The notes below the pieces were generated by a model, which had not been told where the DNA came from, did no database searches, and saw only the letters and a list, made by a program, of their open reading frames with translations. Positions 6,477 through 7,078 of a stretch of 7,078 nt of DNA are shown here, piece after piece. The position numbers and the translations under genes were made by a program. How positions within the stretch are numbered: position 1 is the first letter of the stretch; each line of letters begins with the position of its first letter. The stretch is from CADCSY01 sp038255685 (GTDB lineage Bacteria > Actinomycetota > Acidimicrobiia > Acidimicrobiales > CADCSY01): NCBI GenBank assembly GCA_038255685.1, contig JBBSLC010000148.1:1-7078 (forward strand). The letters are read 5' to 3'.

Positions 6477-7078
6477 TCAGGCGGTCTTCGCCGAGGAGTC
6501 CATGGTCTCGCCCTCCGCCAGCGCGAACATCTCGTACTCCTCGCCGGTGTCGGCCCAGTCCTCGAACTGGATGACGCCGAGCTCCTGGAACTTCGTGCGC
6601 AGCCAGCCGTCGCCGGCATCGAGCAGGCCGAGCTTCTTGCAGTTCGGCACGATCTTGGAGAACAGCATCTGCTGGAAGAGGAGCCGCTCGGGTGCCTGCT
6701 GGGTGAGCGTCACGGCCTCCTTCACGTTCACGCCCATGCGGTCCCAGACCTCCTGCTGGAGGAAGCGGTCGCGCATCCGCACGGCCGCCTCGAAGGCGAA
6801 CTCCTGGCGCTCGCGGATCTCGGCCTGGCCGAGCTCGGTGTAGTAGTCCTGCAGGCTCAGCACGCCGAAGGCGACGTGGCGGGCCTAGTCGCTCATCACG
6901 TAGCGGAGGAGCTGCTTGAGCAGCGGCTCGGTCGTGAGCTGGTGCATGAAGCCGAAGGCAGCGAGGGCGAGGCCCTCGACCATGATCTGCATGCCAAGGT
7001 AGGTCATGTCCCAGCGGCTGTCCTGGATGATGTCGTCGAGGAGCATCTTCAGGTGGGCGTTGACCGGGTAGTGGCCCG
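6477..7078 (-). pseudogene. ferritin-like/R2-like diiron protein, interrupted by an in-frame TAG, 5' end outside window
   Basis: The frame enters from the right edge, runs 63 codons, meets TAG at 6885-6887, then continues 135 codons to TGA at 6477-6479. Both halves are one protein: before the stop 'DSRWDMTYLGMQIMVEGLA' and 'LLRYVMSD', after it 'ARHVAFGVLSLQDYYTEL'. Together they give the second half of a four-helix diiron protein of the ferritin-like/ribonucleotide reductase R2-like superfamily. It has a ligand Glu in 'VEGLA', then a D-E-A-R-H (ExxH) motif whose Glu is replaced by the stop. Such proteins bind two metal ions and serve as oxidases, oxygenases or radical generators; the substrate of this subgroup is unknown to me. 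A G-to-T change in GAG (C to A at plus-strand base 6887) explains the break. A GTG at 6861-6863 could start only a fragment without the metal site. If the stop is a sequence error, this is a normal CDS. The family call is fairly secure; pseudogene status is not. Confidence 0.75.
6885..6887 (-). other. in-frame amber codon at an expected metal-ligand glutamate
   Basis: CTA on the plus strand reads TAG on the minus strand, between Asp and Ala-Arg-His of the expected Asp-Glu-Ala-Arg-His motif. The frame is unchanged on both sides and there is no indel. Glu (GAG) differs by one base. The position is directly observed; the identity of the lost residue follows from the ExxH motif of diiron ferritin-like proteins. 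Confidence 0.85.

Noticed and set aside
6477..6863. Independent 128-aa gene starting at GTG 6861-6863
   Set aside because: The residues between the TAG and this GTG (Ala-Arg-His-Val-Ala-Phe-Gly) and the 63 codons before the TAG belong to the same conserved diiron fold. The GTG is an internal Val of a longer protein, not a natural start.
1..7078. Novel defence, mobile or biosynthetic system
   Set aside because: Every large frame is accounted for by a known housekeeping or envelope family. I saw no transposase, integrase, att-like direct repeats, CRISPR-type repeats, tRNA or rRNA.

Overview
The window is very GC-rich and compact and looks like an actinobacterial (Actinomycetota) chromosome. 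The evidence is the G/C-biased third codon positions, the frequent GTG starts, and the consecutive order dapA, RNase J, ftsK, which is a familiar arrangement in that phylum (mycobacteria have dapA and rnj adjacent, with ftsK a few genes on). The threonine-rich extracytoplasmic linker in the ComEA-like protein suggests an Acidimicrobiia-like lineage, but that is a weak guess. The content is mainly housekeeping. I found no phage, insertion sequence, CRISPR array, toxin-antitoxin or defence locus.

Layout, left to right. Bases 1-245 (+) hold the C-terminal end of a putative glycoside hydrolase of the DUF4015/COG1306 type. It converges on everything else, which is on the minus strand. Read in the minus direction from the right edge, the order is: a ferritin-like diiron protein (7078-6477) interrupted by an in-frame TAG; a strong GC hairpin (6420-6449); a possible 31-codon ORF (6399-6304) overlapping the next start as TGATG; dapA (6304-5414), for lysine and diaminopimelate synthesis; rnj, encoding RNase J (5334-3682); ftsK, the chromosome translocase (3587-1149); and a comEA-like gene for a membrane-anchored DNA-binding protein (1084-266). 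The intergenic gaps between dapA, rnj, ftsK and comEA are 79, 94 and 64 bp. That fits one transcription unit, possibly with internal hairpins that adjust expression. A hairpin at 258-277 sits where the convergent genes meet.

Functionally, DapA supplies the meso-diaminopimelate/lysine branch for cell wall and protein synthesis, RNase J processes and degrades RNA, and FtsK moves chromosomes through the septum. The ComEA-like protein would bind DNA outside the membrane.

The observation most worth checking is the ferritin-like gene. Its reading frame stays conserved on both sides of a single TAG codon (6885-6887). That codon falls exactly where the metal-ligand glutamate of the second Asp-Glu-Ala-Arg-His (ExxH) motif is expected, so one base change (GAG to TAG) explains the break. 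It may be a real nonsense mutation, a sequencing or assembly error, or, least likely, recoding. The second point is the small ORF apparently coupled to dapA, preceded by a TAGGGT hexamer spaced as in leaderless actinobacterial promoters.
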